From NCBI GenBank assembly GCA_035575515.1, contig DATLXU010000087.1, forward strand, positions 1-57,597: DNA of 57,597 nucleotides, given 5' to 3'. Made by a program: the position numbers and the translations under genes. The notes beneath the pieces are model-generated. The model saw only the letters and a program-made list of their open reading frames with translations. It did no database searches and was not told where the DNA came from. This DNA is from DATLXU01 sp035575515 (GTDB lineage Bacteria; Acidobacteriota; Blastocatellia; UBA7656). Below are positions 1-8,893 of the stretch, one piece after another. Each line of letters begins with the position of its first letter. Position 1 is the first letter of the stretch.

Positions 1-407
1 TCCTGCCCCGACGTGTAGACATCTTCAATCTTTATGCTCGTGATGCGCGCCTTTTCGGGCACGAAATGGTCGAGGTCGCTTATCAGCTTGCTCATTGAAA
101 GGCTCTTTCGCCCGATGAGCAACCGCGCCGACGCAAGCTCGCTTCGTTGCAGGTCTGTGATTTCGATCTTCTGTTGCTGCTGTTGCAGCTTTTGCTCTTC
201 CTCGCGCCTCTTGGCTTCCGCGACGATTGTCTCTTTTTTGGATATGCGCTCGCTCGTTTCCTGTATCTGCGCGGTCACGGTTGCCTTCTTGTCGTAAATG
301 GACAAAAACATCAACAGCGTTATTAAAAATACCGTCGCCACACCGAGCCAAAACAGGCGATGATTGGTAAACGGGCGCGTCGAAAGATTAAGTCTGGTTC
401 GCATCAT
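1..407 (-). CDS. pilN: PilN-like type IV pilus assembly protein (5' part; gene continues beyond window)
   Basis: The reading frame begins at ATG 407 (a second ATG is at 404) and runs off the left edge, so about the first 135 residues are visible. They show the usual PilN layout: a short N-terminal cytoplasmic peptide containing LNLSTRPFTNHRLF, one membrane segment at about residues 16-38, then a Glu/Gln/Lys-rich coiled coil (about 45-85) leading into the periplasmic domain. In type IV pili and type II secretion, PilN pairs with PilO in the inner membrane and binds cytoplasmic PilM through its N terminus. Here the upstream side is a 250-bp gap and then a divergent gene, so pilM is not directly upstream; pilO would be expected to the left, outside the window. 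No strong Shine-Dalgarno sequence is seen. A GspL/PilN-type relative is the main alternative. Confidence 0.75.
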   Translation of the reverse strand, partial: MMRTRLNLSTRPFTNHRLFWLGVATVFLITLLMFLSIYDKKATVTAQIQETSERISKKETIVAEAKRREEEQKLQQQQQKIEITDLQRSELASARLLIGRKSLSMSKLISDLDHFVPEKARITSIKIEDVYTSGQ

Positions 408-420
408 CAAAACAGTTCCC

Positions 421-551
421 GGTTGTCAGTTGCTAGTTGCCAGTTGTCGTTGGCCAGCGAATGCCGTCAGGCTTCGATCAATTATTATGCCTGCAAGAGC
501 ATTGTTTCGCCATAACAACTTGAAGACTGACAAATGGTAACTGGCAATCGG
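421..551. repeat. Degenerate intergenic inverted repeat (GTCAGTTGCCAGTT type)
   Basis: This divergent gap carries a left arm (about 422-453) made of iterated CAGTTG/GCCAGTT units and a right arm (about 516-551) whose reverse complement reads similarly (TTGCCAGTTACCATTTGTC). The best 19-bp stretch matches at 15 positions. It looks like a decayed member of the palindromic elements seen intact near 23.8 and 51.5 kb. Nothing else is recognised between 408 and 657 except the Shine-Dalgarno sequence of the next gene. Confidence 0.5.
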
Positions 552-657
552 CTCAGGGCAACCCCTCTGGTGGGCAAACGCATCTGCTCGTCGGAAGTTC
601 CTTTGTTTGGCGATTGAACAATAACGCGATTTTGTAATCTGTTTTGTGGAGGAAGCA

Positions 658-1968
658 ATGAAGACCTGTCCCGTGTGCCTGCTCAAGCTGGATGACGCTT
701 ATCAATATTGCCCTGAAGATGGGTCGAGCCTCAGAAGCGATTCGGCGCGTCAGCCTGAAGCCTTTCAGGAAAAAATTGAAGCGTATGAGGTCGCTTCCGA
801 GCGCGTAGAGCAGCGCGCGCCGCTTTTGTACTGTCCCGCGTGCGCAGTTGAATACCCTCTCACGTTCAGCCGCTGCCCTGTTCACGGCGTGGCGCTCACT
901 AAACAGAAGATTTCAATCAAGCGCCCCTCAAACGTTATCGCTCAATCAACCGTAAGCAGCGACGCAAAGAGTGAAGCCGAGCCTTCAAATGAAGCGCAAG
1001 AGCCTGATCCGAGCAATCAGCTTCCTGCCTTTAGCGACGAGATAGATATGTTCGATGATGAGCAGCATTTGCGCTCAGTCGAGGAATGCAAAGCCACGAG
1101 CAATTTTGAGAGTGAAGCTGAGCAGTACGAACAACGCGCGCGCGTTGAGGATATGGCAAACAGCGATAGCGAAACAGAAGCTGCGCTGTGGGGAGATGTT
1201 GAGGCAGGAAAGGATTCGCCACAGGTTTCAACAAAGCGTAGTCTGTTTGTAGCCGCGATTGTGACGACCGTTGGGCTTGCGGTTTTCGCGATTATGACGG
1301 CTTACGTCTTTTATTCGGCGGCGCAGAAACCAACGTTGAGCGCAGACAGAATCGAGCAGAAGCCGCTCACTATTCAGGTGAAACAGGAGCCGGCGCTTGA
1401 TCCGGCAATCGAGCAGTCACAGAGCGATACAGAAGAGAGCAACGAAGACAAAGCTGAAGTCGCGGGAAGCAATGATGACAAGCGAACAAGCCATCACGAT
1501 TCGTTGCCCGCGAGCGCGCGGCCAAACGTCGCAGCCATGACGAAGAACCCTGCGCCGCGCGAAGCAACAAGACCTGTGCAGGCGAGCTTACCAGCACTCT
1601 CCAATCTACCGATACCGCATGGCGCAGCCGGGCGCGTTGACGCCCGGCTCATTCGCATTCGCTCAATGAAGTCGCCGTCGGGTTATCACTACGATTTGAC
1701 CTTCAGCCTGCGCGAGCTTGCGGGTCAGGTGACGCAATGGGAGACGCTGACGATTTCGACTCGGTCGGCGAGCGGCGCATCACACTCGCAGACGGTCCCG
1801 TTCTTTCATCGCCTCGGCGCTGCCGGATCGCTGACATTTACCGTCAGCGTTGACATGAGCGGGCGCTCTGAAGCGGATTGGATTGGCCGCGTTGTTTGCA
1901 CAAGCACAGGCTCTGACAACGCGGGCCGCCTCTATCGCGCAAGCTTCGGAGCCAACGTCGCTCCGTGA
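658..1968 (+). CDS. Zinc-ribbon single-pass membrane protein, function unknown
   Basis: This 436-residue protein opens with two short zinc-ribbon-like knuckles, CPVC...CPEDG (Cys4, Cys7, Cys18) and CPAC...CPVHG (about residues 59-75). An acidic, low-complexity linker follows, then one membrane segment at about 195-220, a Pro/Ala/Lys-rich stretch, and a compact C-terminal domain (about 325-436) that would lie outside the cytoplasm. The CPxDG pattern is common in acidobacterial zinc-ribbon membrane proteins of unknown role. ATG 658 is chosen because GGAGG at 648-652 sits six bases upstream; the in-frame GTG at 646 overlaps that ribosome site. The stop codon lies about 130 bp before the next start. 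A sensor or envelope scaffold role is possible but unproven. Confidence 0.7.
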   Translation: MKTCPVCLLKLDDAYQYCPEDGSSLRSDSARQPEAFQEKIEAYEVASERVEQRAPLLYCPACAVEYPLTFSRCPVHGVALTKQKISIKRPSNVIAQSTVSSDAKSEAEPSNEAQEPDPSNQLPAFSDEIDMFDDEQHLRSVEECKATSNFESEAEQYEQRARVEDMANSDSETEAALWGDVEAGKDSPQVSTKRSLFVAAIVTTVGLAVFAIMTAYVFYSAAQKPTLSADRIEQKPLTIQVKQEPALDPAIEQSQSDTEESNEDKAEVAGSNDDKRTSHHDSLPASARPNVAAMTKNPAPREATRPVQASLPALSNLPIPHGAAGRVDARLIRIRSMKSPSGYHYDLTFSLRELAGQVTQWETLTISTRSASGASHSQTVPFFHRLGAAGSLTFTVSVDMSGRSEADWIGRVVCTSTGSDNAGRLYRASFGANVAP

Positions 1969-2099
1969 TTTATGTGAGCCGCAGGCTTTCAAGAGCATTT
2001 CAATTCGACAGGAATAATTCTCTCACATCTCCTTTGCTGGCAAATACTGCGCAGCGGAAGTATAGTTTTCCTTTACCAACCGCCGCAGACGAGGGAAAC

Positions 2100-4166
2100 A
2101 TGACCAAGCATAAGCACACGAATCGCTTAATCAATGAGACAAGTCCATATTTGCTCCAGCATGCGCATAACCCTGTGGATTGGTATCCGTGGGGCGAAGA
2201 AGCGTTGCAGCGCGCGCGCGCCGAAAACAAACCCATACTGCTCAGCATAGGTTATGCGGCCTGCCACTGGTGTCACGTCATGGAGCATGAGTCATTCGAG
2301 AATGAAGAGATTGCTCGATTGATGAACGAGAACTTCGTCTGCATAAAAGTTGACCGCGAAGAGCGGCCCGACCTCGATTCGATTTACATGAATGCAGTAC
2401 AGATGATGACAGGCCACGGCGGCTGGCCGATGACCGTTTTTCTCACGCCCAACCTGAAGCCTTTCTACGGCGGAACATATTACCCGCCTGTTGACCGGCA
2501 TGGAATGCCCGGCTTTCCGCGCATCCTTATGGCAATCGCCGAATCCTACAGGACTCGATTCAACGATGTTGAATCTTCAGCCGAAGCAATCACCGCTGAG
2601 CTTAACAAGATAAATCGCTTTCGTTCGACTGATGAGATGCTTACATCGGAAGTATTGAATCAGGCGTTCTCAGGGCTGTACGCAAACTTCGACCGCTCGA
2701 ACGGTGGCTTCGGCGGCGCTCCCAAATTTCCGCCCTCGATGAATCTTATGTTCCTGCTGCGCCACCATCATCGAACCAACTCGCCCGATGCTTTGCAGAT
2801 GGTCGAGCTTACGCTTCGTCGCATGGCCGGAGGCGGAATGTACGATCACATCGGCGGAGGATTCGCGCGTTACTCGGTTGACGCACACTGGCTCGTGCCG
2901 CATTTCGAAAAGATGCTTTATGACAACGCGCTGCTTGCGCGCATTTATCTTTACGCCTATCAGCAGACGAAGAACCCGTACTATCGCCGCATCGCCGAAG
3001 AGACGCTCGAATACATCATCCGCGATATGACAAGCGGCGAGGGCGGGTTCTATTCCTCAGAAGACGCCGACAGCGAAGGCGAAGAAGGAAAGTTCTACGT
3101 CTGGACGAAAGATGAAATACTCGAACTACTCGGCGCGCAAGACGGCGAGTTGTTCTGCGAATTCTTCGACGTGACGAAGCAGGGCAATTTCGAGCACGGC
3201 AAGTCAATTCTTAACACTCCGTTGCCGCTCGAAGAGTTCGCTCGCGCAAAGGGGCGCGACGTTGAAGAAGTCCGTCGCATCATCAACGCAGGCAGGAAGC
3301 GGCTGTTCAACGCGCGCGAAGACCGCGTCAGGCCCGCGCGCGATGAGAAGTGTCTCGCCGCCTGGAACGGCTTGATGCTCACGGCATTCGCTGAGGCGGC
3401 CAACATACTTGGGCGCGATGACTATCGCGCTGTAGCAGTCAGAAATGCTGAATTCATTCTCTCGCGACTGATGCGAGAAGGGCGATTGCTGCGCACATAC
3501 AAAGACGGGCAGGCGAAGCTGAATGCTTACCTCGAAGATTACGCTTACGTGATGGAAGGCATGCTCGCCGTCTATGAGGCAACTTTCGATTTGAGATATT
3601 TTAATCACGCGCGCAGTCTGGCTGACGTGATGATTGAAAAGTTCTGGGACGAGGACGAAGGCGGGTTTTATTTCACATCGAGCGATCACGAAAAGTTAAT
3701 CACGCGGACCAAAGATTATTTCGACAACGCGACTCCGTCGGGCAATTCTGTCGCGGCGCTGAACCTGCTTAAGCTCTCGCACCTCGTTCAGGAACCCGAT
3801 TATCAGCGGCGCGCGGTGACGATTCTTCGCGCGCTTCGTCAGGCGATGAGCAAGTATCCGAGCGCGTTCGGATACCTGCTCTGCGCGCTCGATTTTTACC
3901 TGTCGGAGCCGAAAGAGATTGCCATCGTCGGCCATCTCGATTCGCACGAAGTACGCTCGTTCGTCGAAGAGATTTACTCGCGCTACATCCCGAACAAAGT
4001 TGTCGCCGCCGCTGAAGCTGAGGACGAGAAGGCCGCCGAAGCGATTAGCCTGATGATGGGACGAACTGCGGTTGACGGCAAAGCGACTGCGTATGTCTGC
4101 CGCAATTATACTTGCCTTGCTCCCGCGACGACCGTTGAAGAGCTTGCCGAGCGGCTCGAAGAGTGA
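2100..4166 (+). CDS. Thioredoxin-domain / (alpha/alpha)6-barrel protein, DUF255 (YyaL/SPATA20 family)
   Basis: The 688-residue product has the full DUF255 architecture. The thioredoxin-like N-terminal domain carries the family hallmark HNPVDWYPWGEEA and the ACHWCHVME motif (Cys55 and Cys58, CxxC type). A long all-alpha barrel resembling the N-acylglucosamine 2-epimerase fold follows, with repeats such as GGxFYSSEDADSEGEEGKFY. Length matches the family (about 650-750). Members are annotated 'thioredoxin domain-containing' or highly conserved YyaL; the biochemical role is still unclear. The start is ATG 2100, preceded by GAGGG at 2091-2095; the frame is open further upstream, but that part lacks family similarity. 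It converges on the glutaminyl cyclase gene with an 18-bp gap. Confidence 0.9.
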   Translation: MTKHKHTNRLINETSPYLLQHAHNPVDWYPWGEEALQRARAENKPILLSIGYAACHWCHVMEHESFENEEIARLMNENFVCIKVDREERPDLDSIYMNAVQMMTGHGGWPMTVFLTPNLKPFYGGTYYPPVDRHGMPGFPRILMAIAESYRTRFNDVESSAEAITAELNKINRFRSTDEMLTSEVLNQAFSGLYANFDRSNGGFGGAPKFPPSMNLMFLLRHHHRTNSPDALQMVELTLRRMAGGGMYDHIGGGFARYSVDAHWLVPHFEKMLYDNALLARIYLYAYQQTKNPYYRRIAEETLEYIIRDMTSGEGGFYSSEDADSEGEEGKFYVWTKDEILELLGAQDGELFCEFFDVTKQGNFEHGKSILNTPLPLEEFARAKGRDVEEVRRIINAGRKRLFNAREDRVRPARDEKCLAAWNGLMLTAFAEAANILGRDDYRAVAVRNAEFILSRLMREGRLLRTYKDGQAKLNAYLEDYAYVMEGMLAVYEATFDLRYFNHARSLADVMIEKFWDEDEGGFYFTSSDHEKLITRTKDYFDNATPSGNSVAALNLLKLSHLVQEPDYQRRAVTILRALRQAMSKYPSAFGYLLCALDFYLSEPKEIAIVGHLDSHEVRSFVEEIYSRYIPNKVVAAAEAEDEKAAEAISLMMGRTAVDGKATAYVCRNYTCLAPATTVEELAERLEE

Positions 4167-4184
4167 AACAGCGGGATACTTGAG

Positions 4185-5102
4185 TCACTGCTTCAACTTT
4201 ATTTCAAATATTCGCGGCCAGAGTTTGCCGCTCACGAATATGCGCTTCTGCGCCGCGTCGTAAGCTATTCCGTTCAGCACGGCCTCATTCTCGTCGAGTG
4301 TTTCGGGCGGGCGAAGGTCTTTCAGATTCAGGTAAGAGTTCACGCGGCCCGTTGCCGGGTCTATGCGGATGATGCGGTCGTCGTGCCAGATGTTCGCCCA
4401 GATTTCGCCTTCGATAAATTCAAGCTCGTTGATGTTTGTCACCTTCTGGCTGTTGAACGTAACGCTCAGCTTTCCAGTTGGCTTGAAGGTTTTCGGATCA
4501 ATGAAGGTAAGTTGATCGCTTCCGTCGCTCAGGATCAAACGCGAGCCATCGTAAGTCAATCCCCATCCTTCCGTGTCGTAGCTGAATGTTTGAATCAGGT
4601 TGAAAGTCGCGCGGTCATAAACGAACCCGATATGCGACTGCCACGTTAATTGAATCAGCCTGTCGCCGACGATCGCCAATCCTTCGCCGAACAGTTCGGG
4701 CGCGAGGTCATGCTTTTTAAGAACCCTGCCCGTCGGAAACTCCACGAGCCTAAGCGTTGATTGGCCAAACTGACCTGTGCTTTCGTAAAACGCTCCGTCA
4801 TACCAGACAAGCCCCTGCAAGAATGCCTGCGGGTCGTGCGGGTAGCTGTTGACGACTTCGTAAGGGACGAGCTTTGGCCCTCCCGAATTGTTTGAGGATT
4901 GCTGGCTGGCAGAAGAGCTGCCCGGCGCAGTCGGCCTGTTTGACGCTGAAGCATTTGAACGGCTCGTCGACTCGGAGCACGCCGCTAATAAAATTGATGC
5001 TAAAACGATTAGAACGATGATTGAATTTGCTGCGTGACAGCCAGAGCGCCTGACGTAACTGGTTTTATCGCCTTCATTGTCATTCAACGATATGTTGCTC
5101 AT
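4185..5102 (-). CDS. Glutaminyl-peptide cyclotransferase, lipoprotein
   Basis: A beta-propeller protein of 305 residues of the plant/bacterial glutaminyl cyclase family, which converts N-terminal glutamine of peptides to pyroglutamate. Family signatures are visible: SYPHDPQAFLQGLVW near the start of the domain, YESTGQFGQSTLR, EGWGLTYDGSRLILSDGS, NINELEFIEGEIWANIW, and NEAVLNGIAYD near the end. The N terminus has a hydrophobic segment ending in the lipobox LLAAC (Cys42), so it is probably a membrane-anchored periplasmic enzyme; a Ser/Asn-rich linker follows. ATG 5102 is preferred because AGGAG lies about 10 bases upstream; a TTG sits just before it. The gene is monocistronic and converges on the DUF255 gene. 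Confidence 0.93.
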   Translation of the reverse strand: MSNISLNDNEGDKTSYVRRSGCHAANSIIVLIVLASILLAACSESTSRSNASASNRPTAPGSSSASQQSSNNSGGPKLVPYEVVNSYPHDPQAFLQGLVWYDGAFYESTGQFGQSTLRLVEFPTGRVLKKHDLAPELFGEGLAIVGDRLIQLTWQSHIGFVYDRATFNLIQTFSYDTEGWGLTYDGSRLILSDGSDQLTFIDPKTFKPTGKLSVTFNSQKVTNINELEFIEGEIWANIWHDDRIIRIDPATGRVNSYLNLKDLRPPETLDENEAVLNGIAYDAAQKRIFVSGKLWPRIFEIKLKQ

Positions 5103-5237
5103 CAATTCTGTTTCTCCTGAGACGAATTATGGATTCAAAGAAAAGGATTATACGTGCGGGGAGGCGATTTATTAATCTGTTTGCGCTCTACAATCTTTGA
5201 GCTTGCGCGTCGCGAAACGAAGATAACATTAGCGGCG

Positions 5238-5266
5238 TTGGAAAACTCAGCCGGGTGGTTTATACT
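5238..5266 (+). promoter_or_regulatory. Predicted sigma70-type promoter for the CuA-barrel gene
   Basis: TTGGAA (5238-5243) and TATACT (5261-5266) are separated by 17 bp and match the -35/-10 consensus at 4/6 and 5/6 positions. They lie about 70 bp upstream of the start at 5338. Prediction by eye only. Confidence 0.45.
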
Positions 5267-5337
5267 CGCCTGAGCCTCACATCAGGGATTGTGCCGAAAC
5301 AAGAAACAAATTTTCCGCTACAGGAGGACATCTCAAA

Positions 5338-6786
5338 ATGTTCAGACCGACGAAAAGATTTGCCTTGATGGCTACACCGCTCATTATTCTACTGACTGCT
5401 ATTGTCTCAAACGCGCGGCCAGCAGCAGAACCGCCTCAGGTGCACGAGATTAAAGTGACTGCGCGCCGGTTCGAGTTCTCGCCCAGGACGATCACCGTGC
5501 GCAAAGGCGAGCGCGTTCGCCTCGTCGTCACGGCGGTTGATGTTGATCACGGCGTTCAAATCAGCGAGTTCAACATTGACGTGCCGATCAAGGCGAAGCA
5601 GACCAGAGTCATAGAGTTCACGCCGCAGCGCGAGGGAAGGTTTGAGATGGTATGCTCCGTATTCTGCGGCGACGGTCATCCCGATATGGTCGGCGAAATC
5701 GTCGTCACGAGCGCCCGTGGCGCGTCGGATTCAAACATACAGGTTACGTTCGATGACAACTCGCCCGGCGTCGTCATCGTGGAATCGAACGGCGAGCGGC
5801 TGCGCATTGATACTTCGACAAAGACCGTTTCTCGCTTGAGCGAGCCGCCGCGTCCACCTGCGGAAACGAAGGAGCAGCCCGTCATCGCCACTAAGGAGCG
5901 CGAGAGCAGCAAAGCCTACGAGCCTTACGATTATCACGTCATAAACATTCCGACGCCGAAGCGCGTCCGTCGCCACAGTCTGAACCTTCACTTCACACAT
6001 CGCTTCGGCGAGCAGATAACGGCCTTCGATAACGAAGGCCGCAGCGATCACCTGAAGCGAATCTTCAACGATTTTTTCGGACTCGACAGCTTTTCGGTCT
6101 CGTCGCTCGGATTGACTTATGGAATAACCGACAGGCTTTACTTCAACATCTACCGCTCGCCGCTTTGCACGACGGGGCTTTGCAAAACTATTGAGGTCGG
6201 GCTTGGCTATCACATTCTCGACGAAGCGGGACGGTCGCCCATCGCGCTTTCGGCTTACGCGAGCGCGGAAGGCGACAACAACTTCAAGCGAAATTTCACG
6301 TACAACATTCAGGCGATGATTGGCCGCAGCGTTACGAAATACGCCAACGTTTTCTTCTCGCCAGCCGTACACATAAACTCGAATGGGCAGGGCCGCTTCA
6401 ACCCGCGCTCTACGGATTTCTTCCCGCCCGAACCGCTCGCAGATCAGTTGAGGCTCGGCCAGCACACAGGCTCGTTCGGCTTCGGCGTGAATGGCCGAAT
6501 CAGACCGACGCTGTCGCTATTGTTTGAGTACACGCCGCGCGTGGGATTCAAGATGGGCCAAGTCGTAGCCGAGTTCGATCCGCGAACGGGAAGGATTACA
6601 GGATTCAAGAACGAATCGGAGGCCGCAATCGGATTCGGCATCGAAAAGCGCATCGGGCGGCATTCGTTTTCGCTCACATTCACGAACACCCAGACGACGA
6701 CGACCGCGCGCTACAATTCGAGCAATCTCGGTTTACCTGCTGACAAATTTGTAATAGGCTTTAATCTTTTCCGAAGGCTTCTGTGA
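5338..6786 (+). CDS. CuA-type cupredoxin fused to an outer-membrane beta-barrel (DUF5777-like)
   Basis: After a signal peptide (about residues 1-27) comes a cupredoxin domain (about 33-125). It carries His71 in DVDHGVQI and the motif CSVFCGDGHPDM, giving Cys106, Cys110, His114 and Met117. This is the CuA-site spacing of cytochrome oxidase subunit II and nitrous-oxide reductase; the usual Glu between the cysteines is Val here. The region about 210-482 is made of alternating beta strands (LNLHFTHRFGEQ, SVSSLGLTYGITDRLYFNI, SFGFGVNGRIRPTLSLLFEYTPR) typical of DUF5777-type outer-membrane barrels. GGAGG lies upstream of ATG 5338. The barrel would sit in the outer membrane with the copper domain in the periplasm. 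An electron-transfer or copper-handling role is inferred. A small lipoprotein gene follows at 12 bp and may be co-transcribed. Confidence 0.8.
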   Translation: MFRPTKRFALMATPLIILLTAIVSNARPAAEPPQVHEIKVTARRFEFSPRTITVRKGERVRLVVTAVDVDHGVQISEFNIDVPIKAKQTRVIEFTPQREGRFEMVCSVFCGDGHPDMVGEIVVTSARGASDSNIQVTFDDNSPGVVIVESNGERLRIDTSTKTVSRLSEPPRPPAETKEQPVIATKERESSKAYEPYDYHVINIPTPKRVRRHSLNLHFTHRFGEQITAFDNEGRSDHLKRIFNDFFGLDSFSVSSLGLTYGITDRLYFNIYRSPLCTTGLCKTIEVGLGYHILDEAGRSPIALSAYASAEGDNNFKRNFTYNIQAMIGRSVTKYANVFFSPAVHINSNGQGRFNPRSTDFFPPEPLADQLRLGQHTGSFGFGVNGRIRPTLSLLFEYTPRVGFKMGQVVAEFDPRTGRITGFKNESEAAIGFGIEKRIGRHSFSLTFTNTQTTTTARYNSSNLGLPADKFVIGFNLFRRLL

Positions 6787-6798
6787 CGACGCGCTTGC

Positions 6799-7272
6799 AT
6801 GACAGAGCGAAAAGAAAGGCGGAGAGCGAAGTTGAGAGTGAAGTTTCGATTTGTCGGGGCAATAATACTTTTGCTTGTTGTATTGATGGCGGGCTGCGTG
6901 CGGGGCGGAAGCCAGAACACGAACGCGGAAGATAACGCGAACGATCCCAACTTGCAGCGCCGCATGGCGGGAAACAATCTGCCCGCCTACATCTTCCGCT
7001 GCGAAGGGGCGGTGCATACTGCGCTGACGAACCTCCAAAACGGCCAGTGGCAAAGCGCAGCGTCAATGCTGGAGTCGGCAAGGCAGGATGCCGAAAAAGC
7101 GATGGCCGATCAGAAGATTGGACAGTTCGCGCAGAGCTTCGCTGATTTGAAAGCGGCAATAGACCGCACGCTCATAGCGGTGAATAATCACACTGAGGAC
7201 GCGCTTGCGCAGGTGCAGGAGCTTCAAAACCGCGTCTATTCAATCAAGATGCAATCGCAGTCAAGTCGGTAA
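6799..7272 (+). CDS. Small predicted lipoprotein, function unknown
   Basis: Up to 157 residues. A basic N terminus and hydrophobic segment end in the lipobox LMAGC (Cys33), followed by an Asn-rich stretch and an alpha-helical domain of about 100 residues (NLPAYIFRCEGAVHTALTNL ... VQELQNRVYSIK). No family is recognised. The ATG at 6799 lacks a ribosome site; TTG 6832, preceded by GGAGAG at 6821-6826, gives a more normal lipoprotein signal of 22 residues and may be the real start. It begins 12 bp after the CuA-barrel gene on the same strand, so a shared transcript and a periplasmic partner role are plausible. Confidence 0.65.
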   Translation: MTERKERRRAKLRVKFRFVGAIILLLVVLMAGCVRGGSQNTNAEDNANDPNLQRRMAGNNLPAYIFRCEGAVHTALTNLQNGQWQSAASMLESARQDAEKAMADQKIGQFAQSFADLKAAIDRTLIAVNNHTEDALAQVQELQNRVYSIKMQSQSSR

Positions 7273-7344
7273 GTATTCATCAAGGATGCGGCATGACTTC
7301 AGCCATTGGCTCTCAAAACGAATGCGCTGGAATTGTGCCGCGCC

Positions 7345-8730
7345 TCAAGCTGGATTGAGCAGATTCATAAGCAGTGTCGCTATCCCTAAGAATGAAAAGA
7401 ACCCGGCAACATCTGTGCAGGTCGTGACAAACACGGTGGAGGCAACGGCCGGATCAATATTCATTCGCTTGAGCGCGATGGGAATGAGCGTCCCTGCAAC
7501 GCCTGCCACAATCATGTTGATTATCATGCCGAGCGCGATGACAAGGGCCAGCCATACATTGCTGTAAAACGCAGCTACAACTACAGCGCAAACCAGACCG
7601 TTTATTAAACCGTTTCCTAAACCGACCAGATACTCCTTGAGCGTCGCGCGAGAAACGCTCGTCAGCTCATTCAAAGCGATCCCCCTTATGATGACGGTAA
7701 GAGTTTGCGTCGCTCCGTTTCCACCCATTCCGGCGACAATCGGCATAAGGGTGGCAAGTGCAGGCAGCGTCCTGATTGATCCCTCAAACCGCGACACTAC
7801 ATAAGAGGCAAGAAACGCCGTCGCCAGATTCACCAGAAGCCATGGCGCTCGCAATTTCAAAGAGCGCGACACGCGCGTGTCAACGCGCTCTTCAACCGAA
7901 ACACCGGCCAACGCAAGCAGGTCTTCTTCTGCCTCTTCCTGTAAAACGTCAATCACATCGTCAACCGTGACGATGCCTACAAGCTTGCCTTCGTCGTCAA
8001 CGACGGGCACGGCCAGAAGATTGTATTCGGCGACAAGACGGGCAACCTTCTCCTGATCATCATCCGTGTGCGCGCTGATGACTTCGGGAACCATTATTCG
8101 TTTCAACTGGGTCGAGGGCGGAGTGGTTAATAATTTTCTCAAGCTTACGACCCCGACAAGATGGCCACGCTTGTCTACGACATAGACGTAGAAGACCATC
8201 TCAAGCTCTTCGGATTTCTTCTGGAGCGCGGTGATGGCTTCAGAAATAGTCATATCCTCTTCGAGCGCAAAATAATCGCGCGTCATTATGCGCCCGGCAG
8301 TTCGCTCTTCGTGCTCCAAAAGCTCGCGCACATCGGCGGCAGGCTCGGCCTCCATCAGCGCGATGACTTGGGATTTGATCGGGTCGGGAAGGCGCGAGGC
8401 CAGATAGGTCGCGTCATCTGCCGGAAGCTCGCTGAGAAGGCGCGCAATCTCTCGCGGATCGAGCGTCTCAAGCAGCGCGAGGCTATCGCCAGCCGACATC
8501 TCGCTCAAAACCTTCGCCACGTGTGCCGTGTCGCATTCTTCAACCAGTATCTGAAAAGCGTGAGAACGTTCCGAGCCTCTGAGCATCGCCAGCAGCCGCG
8601 CGACCTCGACCGGATAGGCTTTGTTGAATATGCGCCCAAGCCGCGCGCGCGCGTTGCGGTGTAGCAATTTCCTGATAACTCCTACCGTCAGCGCCGAATG
8701 TGCCGCAATTTTGTTGCCTGTTTGCATCAT
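7345..8730 (-). CDS. mgtE: MgtE-family magnesium transporter
   Basis: A 461-residue protein with the complete MgtE plan. The N-terminal superhelical domain contains RLLSELPADDATYLASRLPD. Two CBS domains follow (around RIMTRDYFALEEDMTISEAI and AVPVVDDEGKLVGIVTVDDV). The C-terminal five-helix channel domain carries the conserved PIVAGMGGNGATQT and the late Asp in TTCTDVAGFF. MgtE is a Mg2+-gated channel for Mg2+ uptake across the inner membrane. The double ATG at 8730/8727 fits the family N terminus, with GGGAA a few bases upstream. The frame stays open to 8880 but the extra 50 residues do not look like MgtE. No Mg-sensing riboswitch was recognised upstream. It converges on the small lipoprotein gene. 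Confidence 0.93.
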   Translation of the reverse strand: MMQTGNKIAAHSALTVGVIRKLLHRNARARLGRIFNKAYPVEVARLLAMLRGSERSHAFQILVEECDTAHVAKVLSEMSAGDSLALLETLDPREIARLLSELPADDATYLASRLPDPIKSQVIALMEAEPAADVRELLEHEERTAGRIMTRDYFALEEDMTISEAITALQKKSEELEMVFYVYVVDKRGHLVGVVSLRKLLTTPPSTQLKRIMVPEVISAHTDDDQEKVARLVAEYNLLAVPVVDDEGKLVGIVTVDDVIDVLQEEAEEDLLALAGVSVEERVDTRVSRSLKLRAPWLLVNLATAFLASYVVSRFEGSIRTLPALATLMPIVAGMGGNGATQTLTVIIRGIALNELTSVSRATLKEYLVGLGNGLINGLVCAVVVAAFYSNVWLALVIALGMIINMIVAGVAGTLIPIALKRMNIDPAVASTVFVTTCTDVAGFFSFLGIATLLMNLLNPA

Positions 8731-8893
8731 CACTTTATTCCCGAAATCTGGTTTGGGAAAGCCCAACTCCCGCCGTGCAAAGCTAATAGCATAACGAACT
8801 AAACTAGAATGAGTAAGGCTATGTAGTTGTGCGACTGAAGGTGAGCTTTTCATCTTATTCGACCCGCATTTATTCCGCAATGAATTTGATTAA

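Noticed and set aside
5161..5337. tRNA-like fold in the gap before the CuA-barrel gene
   Set aside because: No T-arm consensus and no acceptor pairing; the segment is better read as a promoter region.
5731..6465. A 244-codon open frame on the minus strand inside the CuA-barrel gene
   Set aside because: It is fully antisense to a gene with clear domains, has no ribosome site, and its composition (Arg/Ala/Val-rich) is that of a GC-rich shadow frame.
8731..8880. 50-codon N-terminal extension of mgtE
   Set aside because: Not MgtE-like; the double ATG at 8730 matches the family start and has a ribosome-site-like GGGAA.
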